Shown here in pieces: positions 61,319 through 64,000 of a stretch of 64,000 nucleotides of DNA (positions within the stretch are counted from its first letter, which is position 1; each line of letters starts with the position of its first letter). This DNA is from Butyrivibrio sp. X503 (GTDB lineage Bacteria; Bacillota; Clostridia; Lachnospirales; Lachnospiraceae): NCBI RefSeq assembly GCF_003625475.1, contig NZ_RAIQ01000003.1:124001-188000 (forward strand), read 5' to 3'. The position numbers and the translations under genes are program-made. The notes below the pieces were generated by a model. That model had not been told where the DNA came from and did not search any database. It was given only the letters and a program-made list of their open reading frames with translations.

Positions 61319-62899
61319 TTATGATTCCTGTTTTCTGTACTTGGCGGGAGTGCAGCCCTTAGCCTCAATGAACTTGTTTACAAAGTAGTCAACGTCCTTG
61401 TAGCCTACTTTTTCGGCTATGATATATATCTTTTCATCGGTCTTTCTAAGAAGCATCGCTGCCTCATCAAGTCTGTGTCTGTTGAGATAATCTTTAAATG
61501 TGCATCCGTGTCTTTTTCTAAAAAGCTGTCCAAGGTATGCGCTGTTTACATAGTACTTTTCGCTGAGCTCTTTCAGAGTTATGTTGCTTGCGTAGTTGTT
61601 TTTTACTTCTTCTTCAACCTTGGCAAGAACGCCCTTTGACTCTTTCTTCCGAAGCTGCGCAAGATACTCGCCGTACTCACATGCCATCCTGTAAAGGTGC
61701 GTCTTGGAGCCTCTCTTGATGCCCTGCTCATAGGCATTCTCGGAAATAAGTCTCAGGATCTCTTCCTGGTTAACTTCACTGTCCTGCTCGGTCGCGATAT
61801 GAATAAGCTGGAACAAAAGATAATTGATGTTGAGATTCATAGTCTTTCCGGTAATTCCGGTTTTTTTCATCTCATTGTGGAACTCATCGACCTTCTGTTT
61901 GATCTTGACCTGTTCATTAAGTTCAATTGCCGAGATCAGTTCGTCGAGCTTGTTCTTACATAAAAGAATTCCCTTATCAGTTATCTGGTATTCTTCTTCA
62001 TAGAAATAAATATCTTTTTTCTCTCTGAATCCGTGAAGCGAATGAAGCATGCTCACGCTGGTAAAAGACTTTGAGATAGCGTCTACGCCGTTTACGGTCC
62101 TTCCGACAAGCATAACTATAGGAAGTCCGCTTACTCTTTTTATATGAGCAATCATCTCTTTAAGATATTCTTCGTCACTCTTTTGCTGCTCTTTGGCAAG
62201 GAAGTTAAGATACAAAAAACCTATGTCATAAACGTTCTCATCGCCGAATCCGTCTCTTACAAGAAGGTAAGAATAATCATCAAGATACTCAGAAGCAATA
62301 TCATAGAGCTTAGTAATATAGTTGTTCTTTTCTTCTCCGAAATAATCGCCGTCGTCCTCGCTAAAATCAAGCTCGATTCCGACATAGCGCATCTGTCCGT
62401 TATCCGGGAGCTTGTCGGTGAGATATTCGATGTGATCTTCGCTGTGTTTTCCTCTGAAAGCCGCGCGTAAGTTTTGTTCAAAAAAGGCTTTGACAAGCTT
62501 ATTGTTTCTGCTCGCCTCAATCTCTTTATCTTTATTTTTTTCTATAACTTTTTTAAGAACGCCCTCAAGACTGTCTTTTTCAACAGGCTTAAGAATGTAT
62601 GCGTTGCAATGATATCTGAGCGCTTCCTGCGCATAAGAAAACTCGGCGTATCCGCTTAAGATAACGTAAAAGACATCGTTTCCGCTCTCTCGTACTTTCT
62701 TAAGAAGCTCAATTCCGTTCATCCCGGGCATCTTGATGTCCGCGATCACAAGATCTATTTTTTCTTTCTCAAGTACTTCAAGCGCGCTCACGCCATCAAG
62801 TGCGGTATAAACTTCGAAGCCTTCCTCTTCCCAATTCAGAAGGACCTTAAGTCCCTGCAAAATAAAAGGCTCATCATCAACAAGTAAAACTTTCAGCAT
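61319..62899 (-). CDS. YesN-type response regulator with AraC DNA-binding domain
   Basis: 526 residues: receiver domain at the N-terminus (VLLVDDEPFILQGLKVLL, with phospho-Asp in LVIADIKMPGMNGIELL and Lys in YILKPVEKDSLE), a linker region of about 280 residues, and a C-terminal AraC helix-turn-helix pair (LKELSEKYYVNSAYLGQLFR, IYIIAEKVGYKDVDYFVNKF). It should activate the importer operon immediately downstream. Its start is 4 bp from the histidine kinase stop. Confidence 0.93.
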   Translation of the reverse strand: MLKVLLVDDEPFILQGLKVLLNWEEEGFEVYTALDGVSALEVLEKEKIDLVIADIKMPGMNGIELLKKVRESGNDVFYVILSGYAEFSYAQEALRYHCNAYILKPVEKDSLEGVLKKVIEKNKDKEIEASRNNKLVKAFFEQNLRAAFRGKHSEDHIEYLTDKLPDNGQMRYVGIELDFSEDDGDYFGEEKNNYITKLYDIASEYLDDYSYLLVRDGFGDENVYDIGFLYLNFLAKEQQKSDEEYLKEMIAHIKRVSGLPIVMLVGRTVNGVDAISKSFTSVSMLHSLHGFREKKDIYFYEEEYQITDKGILLCKNKLDELISAIELNEQVKIKQKVDEFHNEMKKTGITGKTMNLNINYLLFQLIHIATEQDSEVNQEEILRLISENAYEQGIKRGSKTHLYRMACEYGEYLAQLRKKESKGVLAKVEEEVKNNYASNITLKELSEKYYVNSAYLGQLFRKRHGCTFKDYLNRHRLDEAAMLLRKTDEKIYIIAEKVGYKDVDYFVNKFIEAKGCTPAKYRKQES

Positions 62900-62902
62900 T
62901 AT

Positions 62903-64000
62903 TTATATAATTCCTTTCAAACTCTCGCTCGGTATTTTGATCGTAACGATCGTTCCGATGCCTTCTTCCGAATCAATGTCGAAAACAGCCTTATTGTCTG
63001 TCACCATCTTAAGTCTGAGCGATGCATTGATAACACCGACTCTTCCCTTTTTCTGTAGCAATTCTATACTGGCATTTCTCATTGAATCCAAAAGCTTCCC
63101 TGCTTCTTCCTCGGGCATTCCGTTTCCGGTGTCCTCAACCTCGATGTTCAGCATATCATCTTTTTTATAGATCCTAAGGAAGATCCAGCCGTTCGTGATC
63201 TTACTCTCTATTCCGTGAACGCAGGCATTCTCGACAAACGTAACGAGCGTCAATTTGGGAACGTTGTATTCCAAGCACTCGTCGTCTGCTTCTATATTAT
63301 ACGAAAGTCTGTCACCGAATCTGTATTTCTGAAGCTCCAGATAATTCTCTACAAACTCAAGCTCCTGTTTGACAGTAACATTGTCATGATCCCATTCGGT
63401 GTACTGACGCTGGAGTTTGGCGAGCTTCTCGACCATGTACGCAGTCTCCGACTCTTTTTTGATAATGCTGTGCATTCTTATACTCTCAAGCGCGTTAAAA
63501 AGAAAATGCGGGTTGATCTGACTGTGGAGCGCATGGAGCTCAGCGTGTTGCCTCGTCAGCACCATCTCCTGCTCTCTTAGCTTGTAACTGTATGCGATCC
63601 TGTTAATCCTAAGCATAAGTGCCGCGGGAAGGATTACATTTATAAGTCCCAAAACAATCAGCTGCCAGCCCCAGTTCTTGAGCCAACCTTCTCTGCTCTG
63701 TCCGTTGTTTATCACATGAATCTTGAGCTGCTGATTATATATCTGCATATCCGCAGTATATCCGATGTTGGTAAGCTCCGATACTCTCCTGAACGGCTGT
63801 GCTATATTCGAATCTTTTTTGTTTGAAAAAAGAATCCTGTCATTGTCGCACACATATGCCGCCATGTCATAGTTCATGTTCGAAAGAAGCGTATTGCACT
63901 GGGTATAATCAAGACTGATCAAAAGAATACTTTTGGAATTGTGATCAAAATAGTCCAGCCTTTTTATAAAGTAAACTCTTCTGGCGTTTTCAGTCGTGCC
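62903..64000 (-). CDS. YesM-type sensor histidine kinase (5' end cut by window edge)
   Basis: Visible part of about 365 residues. The reading frame stays open to base 64000, so the N-terminus lies outside. Sequence before the internal ATG at 63922 is coding too (ENARRVYFIKRLDYFDHNSK). A membrane helix (WQLIVLGLINVILPAALML) is followed by the His-kinase block with phospho-acceptor His in LHSQINPHFLFNALESIR, then N-box (TLVTFVENACVHGIESKI) and G-box (DTGNGMPEEEAG). This is the typical YesM/YpdA-like sensor with a Cache-type outer domain. It pairs with the YesN regulator. Confidence 0.92.
   Translation of the reverse strand, partial: GTTENARRVYFIKRLDYFDHNSKSILLISLDYTQCNTLLSNMNYDMAAYVCDNDRILFSNKKDSNIAQPFRRVSELTNIGYTADMQIYNQQLKIHVINNGQSREGWLKNWGWQLIVLGLINVILPAALMLRINRIAYSYKLREQEMVLTRQHAELHALHSQINPHFLFNALESIRMHSIIKKESETAYMVEKLAKLQRQYTEWDHDNVTVKQELEFVENYLELQKYRFGDRLSYNIEADDECLEYNVPKLTLVTFVENACVHGIESKITNGWIFLRIYKKDDMLNIEVEDTGNGMPEEEAGKLLDSMRNASIELLQKKGRVGVINASLRLKMVTDNKAVFDIDSEEGIGTIVTIKIPSESLKGII

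Overview
The window looks like chromosomal DNA of a low-to-moderate GC Firmicute of the Lachnospiraceae type, most likely Butyrivibrio, Pseudobutyrivibrio or a close relative. The evidence is a dgt-dnaG-rpoD-trmK block, class A RNase P RNA, Lpl/Ytc-type sugar ABC transporters without a linked ATPase, YesMN two-component systems, plant-glycan enzymes and strong AGGAGG ribosome sites. The genus is an inference; no rRNA is present. Nearly all genes are on the minus strand.

Layout. 1-3.6 kb: a phosphate-type sensor kinase, response regulator and Na/Pi cotransporter, preceded by two 11-bp-spaced Pho-box-like repeats. 3.7-5.3 kb: an RlmD-type 23S rRNA methyltransferase whose 3' end is a long fold-back, followed by a decayed RlmD-like tail. 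5.3-5.9 kb: a non-coding array of 53-bp and 74-bp inverted-arm repeats. 5.9-6.3 kb: a small unknown protein. 6.5-11.4 kb: a compact five-gene lipid-type operon (PlsC, acyl-CoA synthetase-like, radical SAM, CDP-alcohol phosphatidyltransferase, permuted papain-like hydrolase). 11.5-16.3 kb: three unrecognised lipoproteins.

16.4-28.5 kb: a galactoside-use locus with GH2 and GH35 enzymes, an ABC importer (two permeases and a binding protein), a second binding protein without permeases, and two LacI regulators, each with recurring operator-like sites. 28.6-30.8 kb: a PadR-controlled HAAS/DUF4097 operon with a perfect palindrome over its promoter. 30.8-33.2 kb: an acyltransferase-3 protein and an HD-GYP protein with a cellulose-binding-like outer domain. 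33.3-37.1 kb: the uronate pathway kduI-kduD-eda-kdgK. 37.4-40.2 kb (plus strand): a VWA lipoprotein, ECF sigma factor and its probable anti-sigma factor. 40.3-43.2 kb: rnpB, a Fic protein with helically phased upstream repeats, a small membrane protein and a trypsin-like protease.

43.2-51.5 kb: an NAD-dependent epimerase, a TGS-uridine-kinase-like protein, trmK, rpoD (with a very long Lys/Ala-rich N-terminal tail), dnaG and dgt. 51.6-55.8 kb: small conserved proteins, a YbaK-type deacylase, a VOC protein and a PlsC acyltransferase with a zinc-ribbon tail. 55.9-57.3 kb: a PD-(D/E)XK-like protein, an exactly 52-bp-periodic hairpin array and tRNA-Leu(TAA). 57.4-64 kb: a second complete sugar importer under a YesMN system that runs off the window.

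The most unusual items are the two hairpin-arm repeat arrays, the radical-SAM lipid operon, the CBM-like/HD-GYP fusion, the RlmD fold-back and tail remnant, and the phased repeats upstream of fic. I saw no CRISPR array, prophage or transposase.
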